64,000 nucleotides of DNA, from NCBI RefSeq assembly GCF_003576645.1, contig NC_044917.1, forward strand, positions 16,572,952 through 16,636,951. The letters are read 5' to 3'. The position numbers and the translations under genes were made by a program. Source of the DNA: Ipomoea triloba. Its lineage: Eukaryota > Streptophyta > Magnoliopsida > Solanales > Convolvulaceae. The notes below the pieces were generated by a model. That model was not told the DNA's origin. It worked only from the letters and a program-made list of their open reading frames with translations, and did not search any database. Of the stretch, positions 9,732-20,078 are shown piece after piece; position 1 is the stretch's first letter; every line of letters starts with the position of its first letter.

Positions 9732-10493
9732 TTTTTTAAGCAATCATTATACCTGCACCACGGTGTACATAGCAATGTGCATCATGTACGTAAACGACTT
9801 CGTTTCGATGTTAGCAATGTGCATCACGTACGTAAACGATGTCGTTTCGATGTTAGTGGACGCGGGCGCGAATGACTCCAAGGAATTCATTATCTATAAT
9901 ACACATAATCATTATCTATAATACACATAATCATTATCTAGAATACACGGAACGTTTGCCTATAATACTCAGAATGTTTGCCCAAAATACACAGAATATT
10001 GACACAAAATACACCGATGTTAATGGATGCGGACGCGAATTACTCCAGTGAATTCATTATCTATAATACACATAATTATTATCTAGAATACACAGATCGT
10101 TTGCCTAGAATACACATAATGTTTGCCCATAATACACAGAATATTGACACAAAATACACAGAACTCATCCTCCTAACATTCGAATGCACAAACACATCAC
10201 AACATGTGGTAATAACATGAATACACAAAATATTGACACAAAATACACAGAATTCATTCTCCTAAACATTCGAATGCACAAACACATCACAACATGTGTT
10301 ACTAACATGAATACACAAAACGGTTGCCTAGAATACACAGAATGATTACCTCGAATACGCAGAATATTAACATAAATACAGAGATCGGACGAAACGGGAA
10401 ACGTGAATTCCAAAAAAAAGGATGGTTAGTTTATAATGCTCAAAACGACGTTGTTTATGTACGTGGTGCACGATATAATTTGCCTTTTTTAAG
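9732..10493. mobile_element. Foldback MITE with 9-bp TSD and AATACACAGAAT repeats
   Basis: The body 9741-10484 (744 bp) is flanked by a perfect 9-bp duplication, TTTTTTAAG, at 9732-9740 and 10485-10493. The ends are imperfect inverted repeats (CAATCATTATACCTGCACC on the left, GGTGCACGATATAATTTGCC on the right), each with an internal GTACGTAAACGACGTCGTTT-like block. The interior is built from recurring AATACACAGAAT, TTGCCTAGAATACACA and TTGACACAAAATACACAG phrases, and a module ending ATTCGAATGCACAAACACAT occurs twice. No transposase. TSD length points to the Mutator superfamily. It shares a terminal plan with elements at 60136, 61992 and 63389. Confidence 0.8.
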
Positions 10494-10859
10494 TGACGTC
10501 TATCTAAGTTCTTCATATTTAACAAATTTTGAGATGTCGGTCCATTTAGGTCGTTCATAACTCATAGATGCGGTTCTATCGTTTTGGTGAGATAGCAAAG
10601 CAAATGGGTTGCTTCACGTAGAGTCTTTGTGCAGCTCAATTCCGCCTAGCTAATTTGGTTTTGATGGGCTGTCCATGTTCCTAGTGAAAACTTTGATCTA
10701 ATTTGAGTCATTGAAATTATATAATTTAGGACTGTGATTAAATCATCCTAATATACTAATGAGCGTAGAACAACGGTTTCGAAAGGCAATTTGGTTACTA
10801 AGATAGCGTCAATTTGCGAAGAAATAGTGCAAATGTCTCTCACTATCATTTTAAACATA
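10494..10859. other. Intergenic, nothing recognised
   Basis: No reading frame, RNA gene or repeat structure that I can support. Confidence 0.5.
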
Positions 10860-11338
10860 CACTACAAGAAAATTGTTTAGTCGTGAGAAGTTAAACCGTC
10901 ACTAAAAAATCAAAAATCATCATAATACAAAGACTTTTAATGACTGGAAATTTACCTTCGCAACCCATCATTATATTTTCCAAGTATAAAAGTAATTAAT
11001 GATGAGATATGGTACCATCATGAGTCGTGAGAAGTTAAACCGTCACCAAAAAATAAAAAATCATCATAATACAAGACTTTTAATGGCTGGAAATTTACCG
11101 TCGCAATCCGTCGTTATATTTTCCAAGTATAAAAGTAATTAATGATGAGATATGGTACCATCATAAGTGAACATATAGTGACAATATATTTACTGTTACT
11201 AAAACGTTCTTTTTGTAACAAAGAATCCCGTCATTAAAACAATTATTCACTAACATAATTTGCTCTCATATATTCTTTTAGTGATGGAGAATTCCATCAT
11301 TACTATTACTATTTACTAATAAAATTTTCTTTCATTAT
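10860..11338 (+). mobile_element. CACTA transposon left end
   Basis: Starts with CACTACAAGAAAATTG, the canonical plant CACTA (En/Spm) terminus. It is followed by subterminal repeats: a block containing TCGTGAGAAGTTAAACCGTCA at 10881 recurs at 11025 (period 144 bp), and shorter GTCAYTAAAA-type motifs continue to about 11330. No transposase and no matching right end (a TTCTTGTAGTG terminus) was found in the window, so this is a truncated or solo end. Confidence 0.75.
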
Positions 11339-13507
11339 ACTAGTATGTTACCCGTGAGATGCACGGACTAAAGATTTTAAATATTACGTAGTATAATTAT
11401 GTTATGTTATTAAAAATTATTAATGTTATTAAATTTCATATATAAAAAGGAAATATGAGATTTACTCATTTATAAAGTTTTATTATAATAATAGGATAAG
11501 GGTCAAATAAATCCTCAAACTATATTGATTAGAACAATTAGGCCTTTCAAATTCAAAAAGTTTCAATTAAGTCCTCAAACTGGTTAATTTAAAGCAATCA
11601 AACCCTTTTAACCTATTTATGACCTGTAATTGCAGGTCAACTAGGTTCCAGTCAACCAACCTCATGCGAATCATTCAAAAAATGACTAGAGAGCCCTCAC
11701 CATTCGCGTGCATTCTCCAGAAGAGGAAGGAATATTGAGATGTTTCCCTTGAAGAATAAGGTCATCATCAAGAATATCCCTATTAGCAGCAGCAATTTCA
11801 TCAATGGGAACCCCATAAAGCTTTGAGATTGTACTCAAATTTTCACCTCTACCGAATCGTCATGAACCATAATCAAACAAAATACCATCATTCATATTTT
11901 TTTTTTTTGAGAAAATATCATTTTTAGTCCCTCAACTATAATATATGTATCAATTTTGGTTCTTGACTATTAAAAATTTCAAATTAGGTGCATGACTATT
12001 CAATTTGTATCACATTTGGTCCTTGACTATTAACATTTTCAAATTAGGTGCTTGACTATTCATTTTTTTTTATCTGATACTAATCTTGGAGTACCAACTG
12101 CTGCCTTTTCATCACAATGCATGCAGTTATATAATTTGCCAATTTATGCATAAACATATTTAAACAGTGGCTACATCCTATATACCAATTATTTTTGTTG
12201 TCAAGATCGATGTTGCTTTTGTCTTTAATCCAAACAAGTTGATTGTAGAAAATGAAATGAATTGTAAATTTATATTAGTTATAATATATTTAAAGAATGC
12301 ACAATAAATATTTTATATACAAGATTAATGAATGCTGCAACGGTAGCTAATTTTCAATTTTTTTTTTCTGAATTTCAAAGATTAATTACAACAATGTTGT
12401 AGTCTCACTATCTTTTCAATGCATCAAGTGTGTCACAATGTTCTATTGCTCTACATTGACATTTTTAATATTAAATCAATTTATTGAGTTATTTGAATGT
12501 CTTCTTTGTCAACAAATCATCCATAAGTGGTTAATATGATTGGCTTCAAACTATATTTTTTTCCATGTTATTAACATAATACTTGATAAATAAATATATA
12601 AAATTATTTTTTAGTATAACTTTGATATTTAATTACAAGATAGTGTAAAAAAAAAAATGAACGATGTAGCGAATATAATTAATTAATAGATTTGAAGGTA
12701 AGGAATCTTTGTATTGTAGAAAATATAGACAATATAACTAATGAAATTATATCTGTTTTTTTAATTTTTTGATAATGAATATTTTTTTTAAATAAAAACA
12801 TTGTAGACATCGAATTATAAATTAAAGAAATGCATATATGTATTATTTTTTATTGTTACTACTAATTTATTTAATTTAATAAAAGTAATAGAGTGAGTTA
12901 CTTACTTTTGAATAATATACTGTAACATATTCGTAGTAATGTTCAACAATTATGGCCCTGTTTGGTAAATGGTTGTTGGCTGATTGGGTTGACTGTTTGG
13001 GTTAGAAGGTATGATTTGTTGATAATATTGGCTGATTGTAGAAAGTTATTTGATAAATTAGCTGTTAGCTGATAGCTGGTTGGTATAATTTCTTTTCTCA
13101 AAAAGCTAATTAAAAAGGCTGCTTTGAGTAGCCTTTTGAATTTTAGCATTTTGGAGTTACAAAAAACTTATTAACCAAACAACTAATAGTGGTCAAATAA
13201 ACCAAAATTGGCTGATAGGCTGATAATTTACCAAACAGGACCTATGTCAACTTTGAGTGGGATGAGATTCGAACCTAAGGCCTTACTTATAGAAATTACT
13301 GGGTAAGTTAAAAGTTAACGGAATATTAACGGAAAACATAATATTTAACAGAAAACTTAACGAATAATCATATAATTAAGGATAAATTAGGAAATCTCAA
13401 GTAATAATATAAATCTAAACAATCCGGACCATCCATTTGATTTAATAATTTGACCGTCATTTTTTCTACCAATTATAGGCCTAACTTTTTTTGGCTCTTA
13501 TTAGTAT
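11339..13507 (-). mobile_element. Helitron-like segment, 3' terminus at left
   Basis: On the minus strand the left edge ends in CTAGT (plus-strand ACTAG at 11339-11343) preceded by a hairpin CCGTG-AGATG-CACGG (11352-11366): the CTRR-plus-hairpin 3' end of Helitrons. The right edge abuts the next Helitron-like 3' end at 13508; its minus-strand start, TACTAATAAGAGCC, resembles Helitron 5' ends. No Rep/helicase ORF is present, so it would be non-autonomous. Eroded MULE-like termini (about 11500-11680, 11905-12070) and a MITE at 12954 lie inside. The boundaries are inferred. Confidence 0.45.
12951..13245. mobile_element. PIF/Harbinger-like MITE with preserved empty site
   Basis: The body 12954-13242 (289 bp) has inverted ends GGCCCTGTTTGGTAAAT and ATTTACCAAACAGGACC and is flanked by TAT on both sides (12951-12953, 13243-13245). 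The homologous stretch near 14750-14765 in the next repeat copy reads ATTATGTCAA without the insertion, i.e. an empty site with a single TAT. The GGCCCTGTTTGG end is of the Tourist/Harbinger type, though TAT differs from the usual TWA target. A diverged relative lies at 60123-60749. Confidence 0.82.
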
Positions 13508-15079
13508 ACTAGTTTTATACGCGCATTGCGCGTATGGGTTAATGTCCAATGTTTATATTTAAATAAATATTTGAAAGTATATCAATGCAAGATTATATAG
13601 GAGAAGTTTATACATGAGTAATTGAATGTCGAATTTTTTTATTTAAATATCTAACTCAAAGTATATGAATCCAAGATAATATAGAAAATTCATTATAATT
13701 ATTACTAAAATAAATGTTTGCAACCTTGTAAAATCGATAGTCTAAATATTTGGTCTAAAAATGATAGTCTAAATAAATACTACTTTTAATTTGAATTTTT
13801 CTAAGTGTTTTTAATTCTCTTTTGAGTAACAGTGTCATTCTCTTCATCTTTACTATTTGTTCTCTTCCTTTTTGTTGGTAGTGTGTTATTTGCAATTCGG
13901 TTATTGTTTGTAGCATAGATGACAACGTCATGCAATGAGATTATGATATAGGAGCTATAGACTTTCCTTTAGGTGTTCTGCTTGGGGTTCATTTGGTTCA
14001 ACCATTATTGTTGAATAAGTTATTGTGGATAAAGAAATCCATAGTTTAAGAAAAAAAGATTAAATAAATTAATAAAAATTTGAAAATTTAAAATATTATG
14101 TATTCCAAAGATATTAAAATGTAGTTTCTCGCTTCAATTTGCTGGGTAATGGGCTATTTGAGTACTTTCAATGTTAACAAATCCCCCAAGTAGTTAATAT
14201 GATTGGTTTCAAACTATTCATTTTTATTTATTTCATGGTATTAAAGAAATACATATGTATCATTTTTTGGTGTAACTACTAATTTATTTAATTCAATAAG
14301 AGTAAAATAGAGCGATTCCGCTTCAATTTGTTGGGTTATTTGAGTACTCTCTTTGTCAACCAATCCCCAAGTAGTTAATATAATTAGCTTCAAATTATTT
14401 TTTTAAAAAAAATCATAGTATTAATAAAATACTTGGTAAATAAATATATAACATTATTTTGTACTATAACTTTGATATTTAATTACAAGATATTGTAAAA
14501 ATAAGATAATGGATAATGTAATGAATATCAATTGATAAATTTGAATGTATAGAATCTTTGAATGAGAGAAAAATAAAGACAATATAACTAATGAAATTAT
14601 TTCTCTTATTTAATTTAAATTTTTGATAATGAATAATTTTTCAAATAAAGGTATTGTAGACACATAATTCTAAATTAAAGAAATACATATATATCATTTA
14701 TTGTTGTAGCTACTAATTTATTTAATTTAATAAGAGTAAATAGAGTGAGAAACTTAATTATGTCAAATTTGATTGAGATGAGGTTTGAACCTAAGATCTT
14801 TCTTATAGAAATTAATGGGTAAGTTAAAAGTTAACGGAATATTAACGGAGAGAGAATATTTAACGGAAAACTTAACGGATAATCATAAAAGTAAGGTTAA
14901 ATTAGGTAATCTCTATTAATAATATTAATCTGAATTATCTTAACCATCTATTGATTAAATAATTCATATGAACCATCCATTTGATTAAATAATTTAATCG
15001 CCATTTTTTCTACCCATTTTAGGCCTAACTCTCTTTGGCTCTTATTTTTTTTTGAAAACTCTTTGGCTCTTATTAGTAT
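13508..15079 (-). mobile_element. Helitron-like element, second head-to-tail copy
   Basis: The plus-strand edge ACTAG (13508-13512) plus a perfect 8-bp hairpin (ATACGCGC 13517-13524, GCGCGTAT 13528-13535) gives a Helitron 3' end on the minus strand. About 1.57 kb later the same edge recurs (15080). Sequence 14350-15079 is clearly homologous to about 12520-13507 (same order of phrases, many small differences and the MITE absent). No coding capacity. Confidence 0.5.
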
Positions 15080-15397
15080 ACTAGTTTTATACGCGCATTG
15101 TGCGAATGGGTTAATGCCCAATGATTATATTTAAATAAATATTTGAAAGTATATCAATGTAAGATTATATAAGAGAAGTTTATACATGAATAATTGAATG
15201 TCGAATTTTTTTATTTTAATATCTAACTCAAAGTATATGAATCCAAGATAATATAGAAAATTCATTATAATTTATTACTAAAATAAATGTTTGCAACCTT
15301 GTAAAATCGATAGGCTAAATATTTGGTCTCAAAATGATAGTCTAAATAGATATTACTTTTAATTTGAATTTTTCTAAATGTTCTTAATTCTCTTTTG
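15080..15397 (-). mobile_element. Helitron-like element, third copy, cut by the copia LTR
   Basis: A near copy of 13508-13825, including ACTAG at 15080-15084 and a decayed hairpin. Homology to the previous copy stops exactly where the copia LTR begins (CTCTTTTG then TGAGATTG), which marks the LTR insertion point. Confidence 0.5.
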
Positions 15398-15854
15398 TGA
15401 GATTGAATTTCCTTCAAATATCACTACCCTTAATATGATTATTCTTACCTGTTGGCAAGGGACATCACTGGAAGAATTGGTCAAGCTACATCAACTTTTG
15501 GACTTCAATATGACGTGCACGTACCAATCCTAATTAGGATGTTGTGAAGGTTGTAATTTGTTATAGTGGCTTATAGGTTGTACACCTTGTGTAACCTTGG
15601 TGAACATTTAGTGGATTGGGCAACCCAACATCTAGTGGATTGGGCAGACATGAGTTGCCCCGCAGATGTAGGAGATTTTGCTCCGAACTGCGTGATCATT
15701 TCTTGTGTACTTGGTTTTAATTTGTTACTTTATTTCGTTATTTATTTTTTCGAAATAAATTAATCATCTGGTATGGTAATTGCTTGTTTAAAACTAAGTA
15801 GACTATTAGGTTGTTTCTTGCATTCAAGATTCATTGCCCTATGCCCCTATTTCA
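15398..15854 (+). repeat. Ty1-copia 5' LTR
   Basis: A 457-bp segment starting TGAGATTG and ending TTTCA. Immediately downstream (15857-15869) is TGGTATCAAAACC, a slightly decayed form of the TGGTATCAGAGCC primer-binding site complementary to initiator tRNA-Met used by copia elements. The left edge coincides with the break in homology between the Helitron-like copies. The matching 3' LTR was not found in the window. Confidence 0.7.
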
Positions 15855-16061
15855 ATTGGTATCAAAACCTGAATGACTTAATTTACTAGTTTATTCGATT
15901 TGGCTGCCAAACTGTGTTTCTTATACTCAAGAGTTCGCATAGTGTTTATGTTTATTTCTCTGTCTTACTATCATGGTTGCAGGCGCCTAAGCGGTCTAGG
16001 CGGTCCTAGGTGGCAACCTATAAAAACAAAAAATAAAAATTTATGTGTGCGGGTGTATGCC

Positions 16062-16083
16062 ATATATATATATATATATATAT
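16062..16083. repeat. AT microsatellite
   Basis: About eleven AT units inside the hAT-type element. Confidence 0.85.
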
Positions 16084-16324
16084 GCCACTGCTCTCGTGAG
16101 TCCACCTTCCCCCATGAGTCCGTGTGGACAATCTAAATTCATTGATTTTTGAACTACTTATGACTAAGATTTTAAGGCATTATTTGTAAAACATTTTTAT
16201 TGATGTAATTCCAAGGGTTAATTTGTAATTTTGGAATGATTATTTATATGGATTAAATTAATTTAATTATGTGATTTGCATGTTTTTAGGAACATATCAT
16301 GCGTAATTATGGATTTCGAATTTC

Positions 16325-16817
16325 GAAATGGGATTCTGAACTGTGCATCGTGGAGTTTTATGTGTGCATCTCCATGGTCGTTTTCGTGGGTTTTTATGTG
16401 TGCATCTACATGGTAGTTGCCAATTATGTAGATTGTTTTTATTTTTTTTTGTGAATTTTTTTATGGGATTCTGAACTGTGTATCGTGGGGTTTTTATGTG
16501 TGCATCCCCATGATAGTTGCCAATTGCGTAGATTTTTTTTTTTGTGAATTTTTTTATGGAATTCTGAACTGTGCATCGTGGGGTAGTTATTTGTGCATCT
16601 CCATGGTAGTTGCCAATTATATAGAGTTTTTTTTTGTTATGGGATTTTGAATTGTGCATGGTGGGTTTTATGTGTGCATCTCCACGGTGGTTGTCAATTA
16701 TGTTGTTTTTTTTTTTTTGTGATTTTTTATGGGATTCTGAACTGTGCACCGTGGGGTTTTATGTGTGCATCTCCATGGTAGTTGCCAATTATATAGAGTT
16801 TTTTTTTTTTTTTTTTN

Positions 16818-16856
<39 letters not shown>

Positions 16857-17465
16857 GTTATGGGATTCTAAACTATGCATGGTGGGTTTTTATGCTTGCA
16901 TCTCCATGGTAGTTGCCAATTATGTAGATTTTTTTTTTGCGAATTATTTTATGGGATTCTGAACTGTGCATCGAGGGGTTTTTATGTGTGCATCTCCATG
17001 GTAGTTGCCAATTATGTGTATTTTTTTATGAGATTCTAAACTGTGCATGGTGGGTTTTTGTGTGCATCTCCATGATGGTAGTTGCCAATTATGTATATTT
17101 TTTTAATTTTTTTTTTTTGTGAATTTTTTTATGGGATTCTGAATTGTGCATCAAGGGGTTTTTATGTGTGCATCCCCATGGTAGTTGCTAATTATGTGTA
17201 TTTTTTTTATGGGACTCTGAACTGTGCATCGTGAATTTTTATGTGTGCATCTCTATATGTTAGTTGTTTTTATTTTTTGCAAATTTTTTTTATAGGATTT
17301 TGAACTGCGCATCGAGGGGTTTTTATGTGTGCATCTCCATGGTAGTTGCCAATTATGTAAAGTTTTTTTTATGTGATTCTGAACTGTGCATCGTGGGTTT
17401 TTATGTGTGCATCTCCATAGTAGTTGCCAATTATGTCGATTTTTTTTTTTTTTTTTTTTTTTTTT
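16325..17465. repeat. Minisatellite, about 12 units of 80-130 bp
   Basis: Each unit contains GGGATTCTGAACTGTGCATC, then GTGGGGTTTTTATGTGTGCA, then TCTCCATGGTAGTTGCCAAT and a T-run of variable length. Unit starts are near 16329, 16463, 16558, 16640, 16730, 16862, 16952, 17029, 17132, 17211, 17294 and 17371. The T-runs (up to about 50, one containing an N at 16817) account for most of the length differences. Open frames here follow the repeat and are not genes. Confidence 0.9.
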
Positions 17466-18872
17466 GCGTATTTGTGTGCGCTACATAGATGTGTTCGAGG
17501 TTTGGTATTGTGCAACTATATGCGTATGGCTGGTTGGGGTTGATCTGTGCACCACTTTGTGCAAATATTGAAGAACGACGCAATTGAATTCTAAACACCG
17601 TACCTATAACCCAATATGATACATTTTTTCGATCCTAAACACATCTTCTAGTGTTCAATACTTGTGGTGTGTACCCCCCTATGGTGGGGTTGCACAGTGT
17701 GACTATACTGGTTGCACAGGTGTATTATATCACCAAATTCGCAGCCATCAGTTACATTAACCTAACACATATTCTGTATTTAAGCAATTAAACTACAGTA
17801 CTCAATATCCCTGAAATCAAACTATACTTTAAATACCGAACAATTATAAAAATGTTAAAAAATCCCATAGTTAGACCTCCAATAATACAATAATAAATAT
17901 GAATAAAATTGATGCGTCATAATTATAACCCCCTAAGCACAACAAATCAGTGGACATTGCACATCATAGTGTATTACCTCCGGTTGCACGAGGGCAGTAT
18001 ATCAGCAATTGTGCATACATCACTTGCATTTCACTAATATATATTCTGAATTTAACTTAATACACTACAGTAATCCATTATTTAGAGCTCAATTACATCC
18101 ATAAATACCAAAATAATTACAAAGATGTTAAAAAATCACCACAGTTAGACCTGCAAAAATACAGTTACAAATCAGAAGAAACTCCATGCGTTATAATGTG
18201 AATATTACGTGTGTGCCACAAAGTAGAACTTACTGTGCAAATATTGAAGAAGAGGCAATTGCATACTAAACCAGAGCATGAATAAAACACAAGAAAAGGA
18301 AACCAAAATAGATGCAATTCACAACCCCCACCCGCCAGCGATCCCGAAACAGCAACACCCCTCCCCCCAACCCACCAGCCGTCTAACCCAGAAACAAAAA
18401 TGGGTATTACAGACTTACCACGAACCGGCTGCAGGGCCTGAGCAGAACGACGGCGATCTTCCGGCGGCGGCGAACTGGACATCGACGCGGGGACAGAATA
18501 GCTAGTTCGCCGATGACACCTCTGGCGTAGGCAGACCGTGAAGACGGCAGCAATCAACGGCGTTGATGACGGCGAGGAGGACGCAACCGTGCGAGACGGT
18601 AGTGTGTGAACGACTGGAGTGTGAGAATTGCCCATCCCACATCGTGTAACCCAACCCTAAATGTGTAATATATTAATTATTAAGTGGACGGTCAACAATT
18701 AAACTCCGCATATCTCAAAATTACCCCCCAAATAAATACTCCCCACAATTATCTGACCTAAAATAAATATTTTAACAAACAATCCCTTTTAATCTACACC
18801 ATTGATCTCCCCATTTATAAGGCCAAGAACTGTGCACATGGACTCATCTAACAAAAAGGACTCATTTAAACA

Positions 18873-18873
<1 letters not shown>
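17466..18873. other. hAT interior, unassigned
   Basis: AT-rich sequence with a phrase GTGCAAATATTGAAGAA repeated near 17559 and 18235, and a GC-richer patch at 18310-18640 with an open frame on the minus strand (18635-18165, 156 codons). The frame is rich in Ser, Pro and Arg at its start and shows no domain I recognise. It might be a captured gene edge, but I cannot support a product. Confidence 0.4.
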
Positions 18874-18954
<81 letters not shown>

Positions 18955-19732
18955 TTATATATATAAANNNNNNNNNNNNNNNNNNNNNNNNNNNNNNNNN
19001 NNNNNNNNNNNNNNNNNNNNNNNNNNNNNNNNNNNNNNNNNNNNNNNNNNNNNNNNNNNNNNNNNNNNNNNNNNNNNNNNNNNNNNNNNNNNNNNNNNNN
19101 NNNNNNNNNNNNNNNNNNNNNNNNNNNNNNNNNNNNNNNNNNNNNNNNNNNNNNNNNNNNNNNNNNNNNNNNNNNNNNNNNNNNNNNNNNNNNNNNNNNN
19201 NNNNNNNNNNNNNNNNNNNNNNNNNNNNNNNNNNNNNNNNNNNNNNNNNNNNNNNNNNNNNNNNNNNNNNNNNNNNNNNNNNNNNNNNNNNNNNNNNNNN
19301 NNNNNNNNNNNNNNNNNNNNNNNNNNNNNNNNNNNNNNNNNNNNNNNNNNNNNNNNNNNNNNNNNNNNNNNNNNNNNNNNNNNNNNNNNNNNNNNNNNNN
19401 NNNNNNNNNNNNNNNNNNNNNNNNNNNNNNNNNNNNNNNNNNNNNNNNNNNNNNNNNNNNNNNNNNNNNNNNNNNNNNNNNNNNNNNNNNNNNNNNNNNN
19501 NNNNNNNNNNNNNNNNNNNNNNNNNNNNNNNNNNNNNNNNNNNNNNNNNNNNNNNNNNNNNNNNNNNNNNNNNNNNNNNNNNNNNNNNNNNNNNNNNNNN
19601 NNNNNNNNNNNNNNNNNNNNNNNNNNNNNNNNNNNNNNNNNNNNNNNNNNNNNNNNNNNNNNNNNNNNNNNNNNNNNNNNNNNNNNNNNNNNNNNNNNNN
19701 NNNNNNNNNNNNNNNNNNNNNNNNNNNNNNNN

Positions 19733-19797
<65 letters not shown>
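18874..19797. repeat. TA microsatellite interrupted by an assembly gap
   Basis: TA repeats at 18874-18946 and 19733-19797 border 765 Ns (18968-19732). The gap size may be an estimate, and the real content is unknown. Confidence 0.9.
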
Positions 19798-19799
<2 letters not shown>

Positions 19800-20078
19800 T
19801 ACTTTTCTTACTTATATAAATAAATAAAATTAAATATATATAAATATAATAATAAAATTAACAAGGACGACTCGCACGAGTTAACTCGGCTAACTTTGCC
19901 GAGTTGAGCGAGTTAACTAGGCCAAATTCAGCCCAGTCAGCCGCCAACTCGCCCCAGTTGGCCGAGTTAGGCGCTAAGCGGCCTCCTAGGCAGCCGACCA
20001 CCTAGCCGGACGCCTAGGGAGCAATTCGCCTCGGTCTAGGAGCGCCTAGGCGGGGATTTTTGCAACAATGCTTACTAT

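Larger units (their letters stand above)
15964..20078. mobile_element. hAT-type non-autonomous element, 4.1 kb, inside copia gag
   Basis: The body runs 15972-20070. It is flanked by a perfect 8-bp duplication, CTTACTAT (15964-15971, 20071-20078), and its ends are imperfect inverted repeats CATGGTTGCA and TGCAACAATG. Removing it and one duplication rejoins an open copia gag frame, which supports the boundaries. Near both ends lie GCGCCTAGGCGG-type GC-rich repeats (15983-16015 and 19870-20055). The interior holds a 1.1-kb minisatellite, a TA microsatellite with a 765-base assembly gap, and unassigned DNA, but no transposase frame. An 8-bp TSD is characteristic of hAT. Confidence 0.8.

Noticed and set aside
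16297..17571. Many open frames on both strands at 16.3-17.6 kb
   Set aside because: They follow the minisatellite and its T-runs, giving poly-Phe or poly-Lys; repetition explains them.
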